Below are positions 19,330-31,181 of a DNA stretch of 64,000 nt, piece after piece (position 1 is the first letter of the stretch; every line of letters begins with the position of its first letter). The position numbers were made by a program, and so were the translations under genes. The notes under the pieces were generated by a model. It saw only the letters and a list, made by a program, of their open reading frames with translations, had not been told where the DNA came from and did not search any database. Origin of the DNA: DATKDF01 sp963752045 (GTDB taxonomy: Bacteria; Acidobacteriota; Vicinamibacteria; Vicinamibacterales; SCN-69-37); contig CAVVWN010000009.1 in NCBI GenBank assembly GCA_963752045.1, forward strand, positions 62,001 to 126,000, in the 5' to 3' direction.

Positions 19330-20835
19330 TCACCAGTGGAACGCGGTCTTCGCCGCGGCCGCGGATAAATCGGTGTAGATCGCGCGTGCCGTCTCCGGCG
19401 CGAGGTACGGAATCCGCACGCGATGCGACCCGGGTCTCGCGCCGGCCGTGTCCACGCCGACCCGCGCCATCGACCACCGGCGGTCGAATGGCGATTGCCA
19501 CATCTCGACGCTCTGGATTCGGGTGAACCTCGCGATCGTCAGTTGCCGGGTCAGCCACCCGCTCCTGAAGAGCACGGCGTCGCCGGCGACGGCCCATCCG
19601 AGATGAGCGATCGTGCGCGAGGCCGCAAGCGCGGCCCATGCGGCGAGGGCGGCGAAAACCACGAGGGCCTGCCACTGCCAGAAGTACGCGGTGACGAGGG
19701 CCACGACGGCGGCAAACACCAGGCGCCGTCGCAGTTCGCGCGCAAACGCGCCCGGCGCCGGGCCGTGCCAGGAAACCTCATCGAGGTCGAGCTCCGGCAG
19801 AATCTGGCGGACGAAGGCCGGCCACGCGTCGCGCCCGATCACCGGCGCGAGCGACTCGCGCCGCCGCCCGCCGCCCTGTCCGGCCGCCTCGCCGCCGGCG
19901 GTGTCGACGCGCACCGACGTGCGACCGAACAGGCGGTGCAGCACGCCGTCCGAGACCGTCAGCGTCTGAATGCGCCGAAGCGGGATGGTGGCCGAGACGC
20001 GCGTGAACAAGCCGTACTCCGCCCGAAGGTCCTCCCCGATGCGGGCCACGCGGAAGCCGTGGAGGCGGATGAAGGCGAGGGCGACCGACAGCAGTCGAAT
20101 GACCACGACGGCGCCCGCAATCAGCGCCGCCGCCAAGGCGACACGCTGCCAGAGGAGGCCGCCTCCGCTCGTGGCGCCGGCCATCACGTCGCGGAGGGCG
20201 CCGCCTTCTGCCGCGGCATCGCCGACGTACCGTTCGAGGTACTGCTCGGCCAGGCCCGTCTCCCAGAGAAGCCCCATGATTCCGGCAATCACGATGCTGC
20301 CGCGGTTCTCGATGAGACCGTAGATGGCCAGCTCGCGCGCCGGCAGATCGAGCAGCACGTGCGGCCGAGGTGCGGCTTGAGCATCGGCCGACGAACCGGC
20401 TGCGGCCTCCCGTCCCGCGAAGACGTGCTCGCGCATGGCCGCGTAGGCCTGCCATGTCACCACGCTCAAACGCGCATCGGTTTCGGCGCCGCTGCCCGTA
20501 TCCACCCTGACATCGACGACGCCGAGCGCGCGGTGCAGCACGTTCTCGACGGCATCGAGGTTCTGGATGCGCGCGTAGGGGATGTGCCGCTCGTTCCGGA
20601 ACACCAGACCGGAGCGCACGACGAGCTCGTGCGGATCGAGGCGATAGCTGAACCAGAAGTACCGCCCGAGCGCGACCAGCGTGTAGGGAATCAGCACGAT
20701 CCAGGCAATGGTGTCGAAGTCGCCGCGCCGAGACCCGGCCACGAGGGCCAGCAGGAGCGGCACCGCGAACTCGCGGATCTGGCCGATGAGGCCGAAGAGA
20801 ATCGACGCCGGGTGCAGGCGCTGTTCAGACGGCAT
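19330..20835 (-). CDS. PH-domain (bPH2, YdbT-like) membrane protein
   Basis: This 501-residue protein has several pairs of hydrophobic helices, each followed by a bPH2 (DUF304) domain with the signature RIQNLDAVENVLHRALG and related copies (RIQTLTVSDGVLHRLFG, RIQSVEMWQSPFDRR). Three copies are present, as in Bacillus YdbT. Function is poorly known; in Bacillus the YdbST pair is linked to antimicrobial resistance. The gene overlaps the end of the YdbS-like gene upstream by 11 bp, so the two are translated together. Confidence 0.82.
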   Translation of the reverse strand: MPSEQRLHPASILFGLIGQIREFAVPLLLALVAGSRRGDFDTIAWIVLIPYTLVALGRYFWFSYRLDPHELVVRSGLVFRNERHIPYARIQNLDAVENVLHRALGVVDVRVDTGSGAETDARLSVVTWQAYAAMREHVFAGREAAAGSSADAQAAPRPHVLLDLPARELAIYGLIENRGSIVIAGIMGLLWETGLAEQYLERYVGDAAAEGGALRDVMAGATSGGGLLWQRVALAAALIAGAVVVIRLLSVALAFIRLHGFRVARIGEDLRAEYGLFTRVSATIPLRRIQTLTVSDGVLHRLFGRTSVRVDTAGGEAAGQGGGRRRESLAPVIGRDAWPAFVRQILPELDLDEVSWHGPAPGAFARELRRRLVFAAVVALVTAYFWQWQALVVFAALAAWAALAASRTIAHLGWAVAGDAVLFRSGWLTRQLTIARFTRIQSVEMWQSPFDRRWSMARVGVDTAGARPGSHRVRIPYLAPETARAIYTDLSAAAAKTAFHW

Positions 20836-21367
20836 CGGGGCCGGCGTCGGGAAGCAGGTGATCGCGAATACGCAGCGCCGTCGCGTGTTCGAGCCCCGAG
20901 AGCCGCACGCGGGCGAAGTCCGTGCCGGCGGTGTAGATCGAGAGTGTGCCGATCCCGTGGCTTCGCTCGATGGGGCCCTGCGAGACGTCGGTGTGCTGGA
21001 CGCGCGACCTTGGCACGTGGATCACGCGGCGCCAGACGACGCCCCGGCGGATCTCGATGCCCGTCAGGTCGACCATGTACGACGCGTGGCGGTAGGCGAG
21101 CGCCGGCCAGCCCCACGCCCACCAGGCGAAGAGGGCGGCGGCGACCGCCCACACGGCAAGCGGCACGAGCGCCGCGAGGCCTGATGGCGCGCCGACGAGC
21201 ACGCCGACTGCCACGGGCGGAAGCGAGCCAAAGACCGCGACGCCGGCGAAGATGCCCCGGGCGACGCGCTGCGCCGAGACGACGCGCGGGTCGAGCGGCC
21301 GCCGGATGCCGTCGGCCACGGGTGGCGGGGCCTCGGGCGCGGGCAGGTTCAGGCTGGATTCACTCAC
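20825..21367 (-). CDS. PH-domain (bPH2, YdbS-like) membrane protein
   Basis: This 180-residue protein has two central hydrophobic helices (about 38-85) followed by one bPH2 domain with VPRSRVQHTDVSQGPIERS. That matches YdbS, the small partner of YdbT. The start at 21367 overlaps the last bases of the enolase-family gene, so the three genes form one minus-strand unit. The role is probably in the membrane; the partner is the next gene. Confidence 0.8.
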   Translation of the reverse strand: MSESSLNLPAPEAPPPVADGIRRPLDPRVVSAQRVARGIFAGVAVFGSLPPVAVGVLVGAPSGLAALVPLAVWAVAAALFAWWAWGWPALAYRHASYMVDLTGIEIRRGVVWRRVIHVPRSRVQHTDVSQGPIERSHGIGTLSIYTAGTDFARVRLSGLEHATALRIRDHLLPDAGPDAV

Positions 21368-22484
21368 CGGGGGACTCCGTCCCCTGGAACGTCATGACCG
21401 GATCGCCGAGCACGTCGAACCGGGGCGTGATGCCCAGCCCCGGCGCCGTCGAGGCGGACATGCGGCCGCCAACGCGCGAAGGGGCGCCATCGGCGATGCT
21501 CGTCGTGACGTAGCTGTTGAAATCGGTGGCCGTGAACCGGAACTCGGGCGGTGTGCTGTGCGCCAGATGGGCGATTGCGGCCGTGACGATGTCGCCGCCC
21601 CATGTGTCCTCGATCGTCATCGCCAGTCCGAGCGAGACGCAGAGATCCCGGACCTCTCGGGCTCTGGTGAGGCCGCCGAGCTTGCTGATCTTCAGATTCA
21701 CGACGTCGCACGCGCCGTCGGACGTGGCGCGCACGATCATGTCCACCGAGTCGACCACCTCGTCGAGCACGAAGGGCAGGGGCGTCCGCCGCCGAATCGC
21801 CAGGCACTGCTCGTAGCTCGCACACGGCTGTTCGATGTAGACGTCGACGTCGCGGACGGCGTGCACCACGCGCGCCGCCTCGTGCATGAGCCAGCCCGTG
21901 TTGGCATCCGCGACGAGCTTGTCGGACGGGTCGAGGATCGCCCTGACGGCGCGGATTCGCTCGATGTCCTCATCGGGGTTGCCGCCCACCTTCAACTGGA
22001 ACCGCGTGTAGCCATCGCGCTTGTACCCGGCGACGTTCGCGGCCATCTCAGCCGGAGGGCGCTGTGAAATCGCACGGTACAGGACGACGTCGTCGCCATA
22101 CCGCCCGCCGAGCAGGTGAGCGACCGGCAGGCCGGCCGCCTGGCCGGTGATGTCCCAGCAGGCCACATCCACCGCGGACTTCACATACGGGTGGCCCTTC
22201 AGCAGGTAGTCCATGCGCCGGTTGAGCACGCCCAGCTGCGTCGGGTCGGCGCCGACGAGCTGCGGGCAGATCTCCTGCAGGCCGGCCCGAACGCCCGCGG
22301 CGTAGGCCGGCAGGTACACGGGTCCAAGCGGGCAGCATTCGCCGTGCCCGGCCAGACCGGCGTCCGTTTCGACACGCACGACGGTCGTGTCGAACACGTC
22401 GACGCGCTTGCCCTCCGACCACGCATAGGCGCCTTCGACGAGCGGCAAGTCGGCCTTGTAGACCTTGATGGCAGTGATGCGCAT
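21360..22484 (-). CDS. Enolase-superfamily enzyme, cis-3-hydroxy-L-proline dehydratase-like
   Basis: The ATG at 22484 begins MRITAIKVYKADLPL, the normal N-terminal strand of mandelate racemase/muconate lactonizing enzymes. The 374-residue product keeps the barrel motifs: FQLKVGG (Lys base), VADANTGW (metal Asp), IEQPC (metal Glu), LDEVVDS (third ligand) and IEDTWGGD. The DANTGW/IEQPC/LDEVVD combination resembles hydroxyproline dehydratases and hydroxyproline-betaine epimerases, which I favour over dipeptide epimerases. Upstream frame extension to 22811 overlaps the next gene and is not coding. Subfamily call is tentative; no proline catabolic genes are nearby. Confidence 0.78.
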   Translation of the reverse strand: MRITAIKVYKADLPLVEGAYAWSEGKRVDVFDTTVVRVETDAGLAGHGECCPLGPVYLPAYAAGVRAGLQEICPQLVGADPTQLGVLNRRMDYLLKGHPYVKSAVDVACWDITGQAAGLPVAHLLGGRYGDDVVLYRAISQRPPAEMAANVAGYKRDGYTRFQLKVGGNPDEDIERIRAVRAILDPSDKLVADANTGWLMHEAARVVHAVRDVDVYIEQPCASYEQCLAIRRRTPLPFVLDEVVDSVDMIVRATSDGACDVVNLKISKLGGLTRAREVRDLCVSLGLAMTIEDTWGGDIVTAAIAHLAHSTPPEFRFTATDFNSYVTTSIADGAPSRVGGRMSASTAPGLGITPRFDVLGDPVMTFQGTESPGE

Positions 22485-22503
22485 GGAGGCGTCCGGCGAC
22501 GGA

Positions 22504-22509
22504 ATTATA
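22504..22509 (-). promoter_or_regulatory. -10-like TATAAT upstream of enolase-family gene
   Basis: A perfect TATAAT on the minus strand sits 19 bases before the ATG at 22484. No convincing -35 is visible at 17 bp spacing. The predicted leader is about 12 bases, too short for a normal ribosome site. Confidence 0.4.
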
Positions 22510-22587
22510 CGGTGCCGGCCGGCATCGGGCATGATGAGGGTGCTGCCGAGCCACGCGCGGCAGCGGCCGCCCTTGCCAGGAGCCACC

Positions 22588-23712
22588 ATGCACCTCAGAT
22601 CGCCCGTCGGCCCCGTTCTCATCGCATTGGCTGGATTTGCCTGTGGCGGCCACCTGCCGCCAGACGCCTCGACATTCGAGGCCGTGCTCCTCGAGGAGAC
22701 GGCCGAGACGTCTGCCAACGCCTCCATCGGGGATCTCGACGGCGACGGGGACCTCGACGTGCTCCTGGCCAAAGGGCGCCACTGGCCGCTCGCGAACCGC
22801 GTCCTCCTCAATGACGGGCACGGCGTGTTTGCCGCCCGCGACCTCGACGCGTCCGCGGACCGGACCTACTCGGGCGTGCTCGCCGACCTCGACGGCGACG
22901 GCGATCTCGACGTTGCCGTGAGCAACGACCGGCCTGACGAGAAGCTCGTGTATCTGAACGATGGTCGCGGCGTCTTTGCGCGCGCCGGCACGTGGGGCGA
23001 TGCGGCCTGGCCCACCCGGAACGCGGCGGCCGCCGACCTCGACGCCGACGGCCGGCCCGATCTCATCGCGGCCAACCGACAGTCGCCGAGCGCGATCTGC
23101 CTGAACGACGGGCGGGGCGGATTTGCCAGGGATCGCTGCGCGGAGATTCCGAGCGAGTCGGCCACGAGCATCGTGCCGGCCGACTTCGACGGCGACGGCT
23201 CGGTTGACCTCGCCATTCCGCACCGGGACGGCGGGCAAAGCGTCATTCTGATGAACGACGGGCACGCCGGGTTCGCCCGGGCTCAGCCGTTCGGGCCACC
23301 CGACTCGTCGGCGCGCACGGCCGCGGCAGGCGACCTCAACGGTGATGGGCACATCGACCTCGTGGTGGGGGACGAAGCGCAGGGGAGCCGCGTGTATCTC
23401 AACACGGGCGGAGGGCAGCTCGACGCGGGCCGCCCCCTCGGCGCGTCATCGCTCCGGCCGTATGCGATCGTCATCGGCGACGTGAACGGCGACGGCCACG
23501 CCGACGTCGTCGTAGGCCACGTCAGGGAAGCAGGCATGGTGTTTCTCGGGGACGGCACCGGGCTCGCGTTTGAAGCTGTTGCGTTCGGTGATGGTGAGGG
23601 AGCGGTATACGGCCTGGCGCTCGGCGATCTCGATGGTGACGGGCGCACGGACATCGCCGCCGGCAGAAGCGACGCGCCGAACGTCGTCTATTTCAACCGC
23701 CGAAGGCCGTAG
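22588..23712 (+). CDS. FG-GAP/VCBS repeat secreted protein
   Basis: The ATG at 22588 has AGGAG 5 bases upstream. The 374-residue product has a signal peptide, possibly lipoprotein-type (Cys about 19), then about seven repeats of the DLDGDGDLDVLLA type. These are the calcium-binding DxDxDG loops of FG-GAP/VCBS beta-propellers. It is probably a seven-bladed propeller outside the cytoplasm. Function unknown: it could be adhesion, or a partner of the nearby cytochrome and DUF1501 proteins. Confidence 0.83.
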   Translation: MHLRSPVGPVLIALAGFACGGHLPPDASTFEAVLLEETAETSANASIGDLDGDGDLDVLLAKGRHWPLANRVLLNDGHGVFAARDLDASADRTYSGVLADLDGDGDLDVAVSNDRPDEKLVYLNDGRGVFARAGTWGDAAWPTRNAAAADLDADGRPDLIAANRQSPSAICLNDGRGGFARDRCAEIPSESATSIVPADFDGDGSVDLAIPHRDGGQSVILMNDGHAGFARAQPFGPPDSSARTAAAGDLNGDGHIDLVVGDEAQGSRVYLNTGGGQLDAGRPLGASSLRPYAIVIGDVNGDGHADVVVGHVREAGMVFLGDGTGLAFEAVAFGDGEGAVYGLALGDLDGDGRTDIAAGRSDAPNVVYFNRRRP

Positions 23713-23716
23713 GACG

Positions 23717-24694
23717 TCATCTCAGCGCCGCAACGAATCTCGGGTCGACTCGCCAGACGGTCGAGGCGGACACCGCGATCCAGAGCGATCGATGTGCAAG
23801 AGCGATCGGACCGCCGCCCTCTCCGGTGATCCGGTGAGCGATCTGGTTCGTTCGCGGGTCGATGCGCAGCAGCGGCGTGCCGGGGGCGCTCACCCAGACC
23901 GAGCCTTCTCCGGCCGCAATGCTCCCGCCCGCGCGCACCGGACCCACCTCGATCGTGGCCGTCACCCGGTTGCTGTCCGGGTCGATGCGAGCCACCGTTC
24001 CGTCGCCTTCGCACAACACCCACACGGCCCCTTCTCCAACGGCGACGGCGGATGGGGCCTTGCCAGTCGTGATCGTCTCCTCGACGACGTTGGTGTGGGG
24101 GTTGATTCGGAGGACCTGGTTGTTCGTGCTCGCTGCGGCCCAGAGGGCCTTCAGGCCGAAGACGACCGACACGGTGCCGCGAGGCACGTAGACGTCGGCG
24201 ACGGGGAGACCGGTGTCGGGGTCGATTCGCAGCAGCGTGCCGGCCTCGTCCGGAAGGATCCACACGCTGCCGATGCCCGTGGTCACCTCACCGGCCGGAG
24301 AGGCCAGGCCGGGAACGGCCATCCGGATCACGGCAGCCGTCGCCGGGTCGACACGGGCGAGCTCGGCGCTGCCGCAGAGGGGCACCCACAGCGCGGAGAA
24401 CGCTGTGGCGATCGAGCCGCAGGGAGTCCCGCCAACCGGGATCGGGTCGCCCACCGTGCCGGTCTTCGGATCGACCTTCACGACCGAGGCCGCCGCCGTG
24501 CTCACGATCCACACGGCGTCGGCCGTCGAGCCGATACTCGTGACCGACGCGATGTCGAAGGTGGCGTCCGGCTTGACACGGTCGACGGGCAGTTCGACTG
24601 GCGGCGGGGCGGTTCTTGCGGCCGGTGCCTGCTGTCCGGCGCCTGGCGAGGCCGCTAAAGCAAATAGGACAAGGAGTTTGCCGGCTGTGGGCAT
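23717..24694 (-). CDS. YncE/Vgb-like beta-propeller secreted protein
   Basis: The ATG at 24694 gives a 325-residue protein with a signal peptide cleaved near residue 20, then six or seven repeats with the pattern GSVWV...LLRIDPDTG. This is the YncE or virginiamycin-B-lyase-like propeller. Catalytic residues of Vgb cannot be confirmed. The frame stays open far upstream to 28324, but that part is antisense to the cytochrome gene and is an artefact of high GC. It is divergent from the cytochrome gene with only 36 bp between starts, so the two share a control region. Confidence 0.78.
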   Translation of the reverse strand: MPTAGKLLVLFALAASPGAGQQAPAARTAPPPVELPVDRVKPDATFDIASVTSIGSTADAVWIVSTAAASVVKVDPKTGTVGDPIPVGGTPCGSIATAFSALWVPLCGSAELARVDPATAAVIRMAVPGLASPAGEVTTGIGSVWILPDEAGTLLRIDPDTGLPVADVYVPRGTVSVVFGLKALWAAASTNNQVLRINPHTNVVEETITTGKAPSAVAVGEGAVWVLCEGDGTVARIDPDSNRVTATIEVGPVRAGGSIAAGEGSVWVSAPGTPLLRIDPRTNQIAHRITGEGGGPIALAHRSLWIAVSASTVWRVDPRFVAALR

Positions 24695-24702
24695 GGTCGC
24701 TA

Positions 24703-24708
24703 ATAATA
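24703..24708 (-). promoter_or_regulatory. -10-like TATTAT, possible leaderless start
   Basis: TATTAT on the minus strand lies only 8 bases before the ATG at 24694. If it is the -10 box, the transcript begins at or next to the start codon. The same AT patch (TAATAAT) could serve the divergent cytochrome gene at 24731. Confidence 0.35.
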
Positions 24709-24730
24709 CCGGTGAATCGACGAGGTCGCG

Positions 24731-27793
<3,063 letters not shown>

Positions 27794-27830
27794 AGGGCCG
27801 TACGGCCCGGAGACAGAATGCAGAGGACGC

Positions 27831-29309
27831 ATGAATCGACCGCCCGGTAGTCGAACGTCGCATCGCGGCGCCCAGCCTGTCACCCGCCGCGATGCGCTCT
27901 GCACGATGGGCAACGGCTTCGGCATGCTGGCGTTCGCCAGCCTGCTCGGCGACTCGCTCGCCGCGGCCGACGCGCTCGGCGCCACGCAGGGCGATCTCAA
28001 TGGCGGGCTGCACCACCGGGCCCGCGCCAAACGCGTCATCTTCCTGTTCATGAACGGCGGCGCGTCGCAGGTCGACACGTTTGACCCCAAGCCGATGCTC
28101 GACAAGTACCACGGCCAGCCGCTGCCCGGCGGCTTCGTGGCCACCGAACGAAAGACCGGCACGCTCCTGCGCTCGCCGTTCTCTTTCAAGAAGTACGGCC
28201 AGAGCGGGATCGAGGTGAGCGAGATCTGGCCGCACGTGGGCGAATGCGTCGACGACATCTGCTTCATCCGGTCGATGCACACGGACATTCCGAACCACGA
28301 GCCGTCGATGCTCATGATGAACACCGGGCACAGCCAGGTGGGGCGGCCGTCGCTCGGGTCCTGGCTGACCTACGGGCTGGGCAGCGACAACCGGAACCTG
28401 CCGGGCTTCGTGGTGCTCTGCCCGCAGGTGCCCACCACGGTGGGCCCGCCACTCTGGAACAACGCGTTCCTGCCGGCCGTGCATCAGGGCACCTTCATCC
28501 CGAGCAAGGTCGAGCGTCCGGATCAGATCATCGGCAAGGACTTCGACCCGAAGAAGCTCGTGTCGTTCATCAACAGTGACGACTTCACGCTGGCCGAGCA
28601 GCGGCGCGAGCTCGACCTGCTCGAATCGCTCGATGCGATGCGGCGGACCGGCGCGCCGGCCGACCCGCAGCTCGAAGCGGCCATCAGCGCCATGGAGATC
28701 GCGTATCGGATGCAGACCGAGGCGCCCGACGTGTTCGACATCCGGAAGGAGAGCACGGCGACGCTCGAGCTCTACGGGCCCGGCAGCACCGCGCGTGGGT
28801 GCCTCATGGCGGTGCGGCTGGCCGAACGCGGCGTGCGGATGATCCAGGTCTACTACGCAGCCGGCGACCCGTGGGACCACCACGCCGACATCCAGATGCA
28901 CCGCAAGAACGCCAGGGACTCGGATCAGCCGTTCGCGGCCGTGATCAAGGACCTCAAGTCACGCGGCCTCTTCGACGACACGCTGGTCGTGTGCGGCTCC
29001 GAGTTCGGTCGCACGCCCGTCGTCGAAGTCGGCGGCGGCGCGGGCACCGTGCAGAACGGTCGCGACCACAATCCGTTCGGTTTCACCATGTGGCTGGCTG
29101 GCGGCGGCGTCAAGGGCGGCATGACCTACGGCGCCACCGACGACTTCGGCTTCAAGGCGATCGACAAGCCCGTCCACGTGCACGACCTGCACGCGACGAT
29201 CCTCCATCTGCTCGGGATCGACCACACCCGCCTGACCTACAACTACAGCGGCCGCGATTTCCGCCTCACCGACGTGGCAGGCACGGTGATCGGCGAGATC
29301 ATCAAGTAA
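27831..29309 (+). CDS. DUF1501 protein with Tat-like signal
   Basis: This 492-residue protein begins with a twin-arginine-type sequence (TRRDAL) followed by a hydrophobic stretch, so folded export is likely. The body matches DUF1501, a sulfatase/alkaline-phosphatase-like fold, with FLFMNGGASQVDTFDPKP near the start, DHH and GSEFGRTP motifs, and HVHDLHATILHLLG near the end. It is the normal partner of PSCyt/DUF1553 proteins. Function unknown. The gene ends immediately before a tandem-repeat array. Confidence 0.87.
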   Translation: MNRPPGSRTSHRGAQPVTRRDALCTMGNGFGMLAFASLLGDSLAAADALGATQGDLNGGLHHRARAKRVIFLFMNGGASQVDTFDPKPMLDKYHGQPLPGGFVATERKTGTLLRSPFSFKKYGQSGIEVSEIWPHVGECVDDICFIRSMHTDIPNHEPSMLMMNTGHSQVGRPSLGSWLTYGLGSDNRNLPGFVVLCPQVPTTVGPPLWNNAFLPAVHQGTFIPSKVERPDQIIGKDFDPKKLVSFINSDDFTLAEQRRELDLLESLDAMRRTGAPADPQLEAAISAMEIAYRMQTEAPDVFDIRKESTATLELYGPGSTARGCLMAVRLAERGVRMIQVYYAAGDPWDHHADIQMHRKNARDSDQPFAAVIKDLKSRGLFDDTLVVCGSEFGRTPVVEVGGGAGTVQNGRDHNPFGFTMWLAGGGVKGGMTYGATDDFGFKAIDKPVHVHDLHATILHLLGIDHTRLTYNYSGRDFRLTDVAGTVIGEIIK

Positions 29310-29327
29310 CGACAGGTGCGGCGGGGT

Positions 29328-29385
29328 TACGACAGGTTACGACGGGTACGACAGGTACGACGGGTACGACGGGTACGACAGGTAC
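29328..29385 (+). repeat. 9-bp tandem repeat array TACGACRGG, left arm of inverted pair
   Basis: About six copies of TACGACAGG/TACGACGGG in tandem, the first two separated by an extra T. It begins 18 bp after the DUF1501 stop. The array is followed about 60 bp later by copies of its reverse complement (29449-29493), so an RNA through the region could form a long hairpin between two convergent genes. Confidence 0.9.
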
Positions 29386-29438
29386 TTGGTGGGAACTGAC
29401 GCTGGCCAGCATTTGAAGAGAAGCTGACGGGCCTTCAA

Positions 29439-31085
29439 CTACCAGGTACCTGTCGTACCCGTCGTACCTGTCGTACCTGTCGTACCTGTCGTCGCACCTG
29501 AGACACACGCTTCATTGCCTGCCGCGTCTTCTGCGCACACGCGATAGGGCGCGTCGGCCTCGACGCCGGCGGGCACGTCGGCTCGCCAGAGGTACTCGCC
29601 GTACCAGCGCATCGGCGCGGTCACCGGACCGTTCGGCGTCGTCCACTCGACCTCGACTCGCCGCCACTCGAACGGCAGCGTGGGGCTCTTGCGGTCGTGC
29701 ACGCGGGCGCGCACCGTCCGTGCGCCGGTTGCCGGGTCGGCGACGACCGCCACGAGGGTTACCGACGGCGGGGCGGTATCGGGGCTCAGGCCACGGCCGA
29801 AGTAGACACGCTCGCTGACGGCGGTCTCGTGCTCGCCCTGCGCCTGCACGACGTCGATCCTGTGGTCGCCGTCCAGATCGGCCAGGGCCAGGCCGAGCGT
29901 GCCCGGCGTCTCGGGTCCGTCGAAGACACCGATCGCCAGGCTGAGCTTGCCGGTGCCGTCATTCTGCAGCAGGCGGTCGGGCCCGGTGAGCGAGCCCACC
30001 ACGAAGTCGGCATCGCCGTCCGAGTCGTAGTCGAGAAACGCCACCATGTTGTCGTCTTCGCCGATGTTCGCCTCGGACGTCCACCAGAGCGACGTGACGT
30101 CGCGGAACCGGCCACGGCCGTCGTTGCGAAACACGTGCTCGCGCCGGTTGTACCAGCGTTCGCCCAGAATGTCGCCGTCGTTGATGGTGACCAGGTCGAG
30201 AAACCCGTCGCCATCGAGGTCCATCGGCTCGAACTCGTAGTTGTTCGTGTACTGGGGCAGCGCCCGGCCGTCGTTCGTGAAGTGGCCCGTCCCGTCATTG
30301 TTGAACAGGTAGCTGCCCGGGCAGCGCTTGCACGACACGGCCAGGTCAAGGTCGTAGTCGTTGTCGACGTCGACCGCTTCCAGATCCCAGGAGAATCCGA
30401 CGAGCACGTCGGGCATCCGCGCGGCGGTGACGTCGGTGAACCGGCCCGAGCCGTCGTTCTGCCAGAGGCGCGTGAGGCCTCCGCTGTTGGTCATGTTGTT
30501 GCCCGGGCCCCAGTCGGCGACGACGAGGTCGAGATCGCCGTCGCCGTCGACATCGGCCGGTTCGATGTCGCCGACGCTCAGCGGCCCCTGTGGCAGGTGC
30601 GTCGCCGTCACCTCGCGGAACGCGCCTCCGCCAGACCCGAGAAACAGCCGGCTCTGCGTCTGGAACGTCGTGCCGACGACGATGTCGACGAAGCCGTCGC
30701 CGTCGAAATCGCGAGCCTTGATCACGCGCGCGAGGTCAGCGTCGGGGCCGAAGACATCGACCGAGCGATTCTCGAACGCTCCCGATTCGGTATTGAAGAA
30801 GACCAGGTTCGCCTCCGGCGTGCCGGGCGTGGAATAGTCGCCGCCGTTGGCAAACAGCAGATCGGGGCGGCCGTCGCCGTCGAGGTCCGCAATCTCGACC
30901 TTGTTCGTCCACCCCCTGGTGTCGCCAATCGTCTCGGCCGTGACGTCGTTCCAGAGCACGACGGCCGGAGGCGTGTCAGGCTCGGCCGGTTCCGGGGTGA
31001 TGTTGCCGGGCCCGCACGCGGCAGTGAGCAGGGCCACCGAACCTGCGAGCGGGGCGATGAGGAGGCGTCTGAATTCACTGCACAC
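29439..31085 (-). CDS. FG-GAP/VCBS repeat lipoprotein with Thr-Gly tail
   Basis: The product (548 residues from GTG 31085) has a lipobox LLTAAC near residue 22, then about seven FG-GAP repeats with DxDxDG loops (DLDGDGRPDLLFA, DVDGDGDLDLVVA and others). A C-terminal Ig-like region with a Thr-Gly-rich tail follows. The start is chosen by the lipoprotein signal; the frame is open back to 32570 but that part is antisense to the nucleotidase gene. It is probably an outer-membrane or surface propeller. The last 16 or so residues come from the 9-bp repeat array and may be a recent extension. Confidence 0.8.
   Translation of the reverse strand: MCSEFRRLLIAPLAGSVALLTAACGPGNITPEPAEPDTPPAVVLWNDVTAETIGDTRGWTNKVEIADLDGDGRPDLLFANGGDYSTPGTPEANLVFFNTESGAFENRSVDVFGPDADLARVIKARDFDGDGFVDIVVGTTFQTQSRLFLGSGGGAFREVTATHLPQGPLSVGDIEPADVDGDGDLDLVVADWGPGNNMTNSGGLTRLWQNDGSGRFTDVTAARMPDVLVGFSWDLEAVDVDNDYDLDLAVSCKRCPGSYLFNNDGTGHFTNDGRALPQYTNNYEFEPMDLDGDGFLDLVTINDGDILGERWYNRREHVFRNDGRGRFRDVTSLWWTSEANIGEDDNMVAFLDYDSDGDADFVVGSLTGPDRLLQNDGTGKLSLAIGVFDGPETPGTLGLALADLDGDHRIDVVQAQGEHETAVSERVYFGRGLSPDTAPPSVTLVAVVADPATGARTVRARVHDRKSPTLPFEWRRVEVEWTTPNGPVTAPMRWYGEYLWRADVPAGVEADAPYRVCAEDAAGNEACVSGATTGTTGTTGTTGTTGTW
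29449..29493 (-). repeat. 9-bp repeat array, right arm (reverse complement)
   Basis: Five copies of CCTGTCGTA/CCCGTCGTA, the reverse complement of the left array. On the minus strand these copies are in frame at the end of the FG-GAP lipoprotein gene and encode a Thr-Thr-Gly tail before the stop at 29439. Confidence 0.9.
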
Positions 31086-31093
31086 AGTGCCGT

Positions 31094-31099
31094 AGTATA
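31094..31099 (-). promoter_or_regulatory. -10-like TATACT, possible leaderless start
   Basis: TATACT on the minus strand lies 8 bases before GTG 31085, which lacks a ribosome site. A leaderless transcript would explain both. Confidence 0.33.
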
Positions 31100-31181
31100 C
31101 GGGCGGTTCACCGGATGGCACCGCCCGGCCGTCGCGGGCGACTACAATGCTCGTGCGCATTCCGCGACCCGAGAACCGCCG

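Noticed and set aside
29328..29493. CRISPR array
   Set aside because: The units are 9 bp and contiguous, with no spacers and no cas genes.
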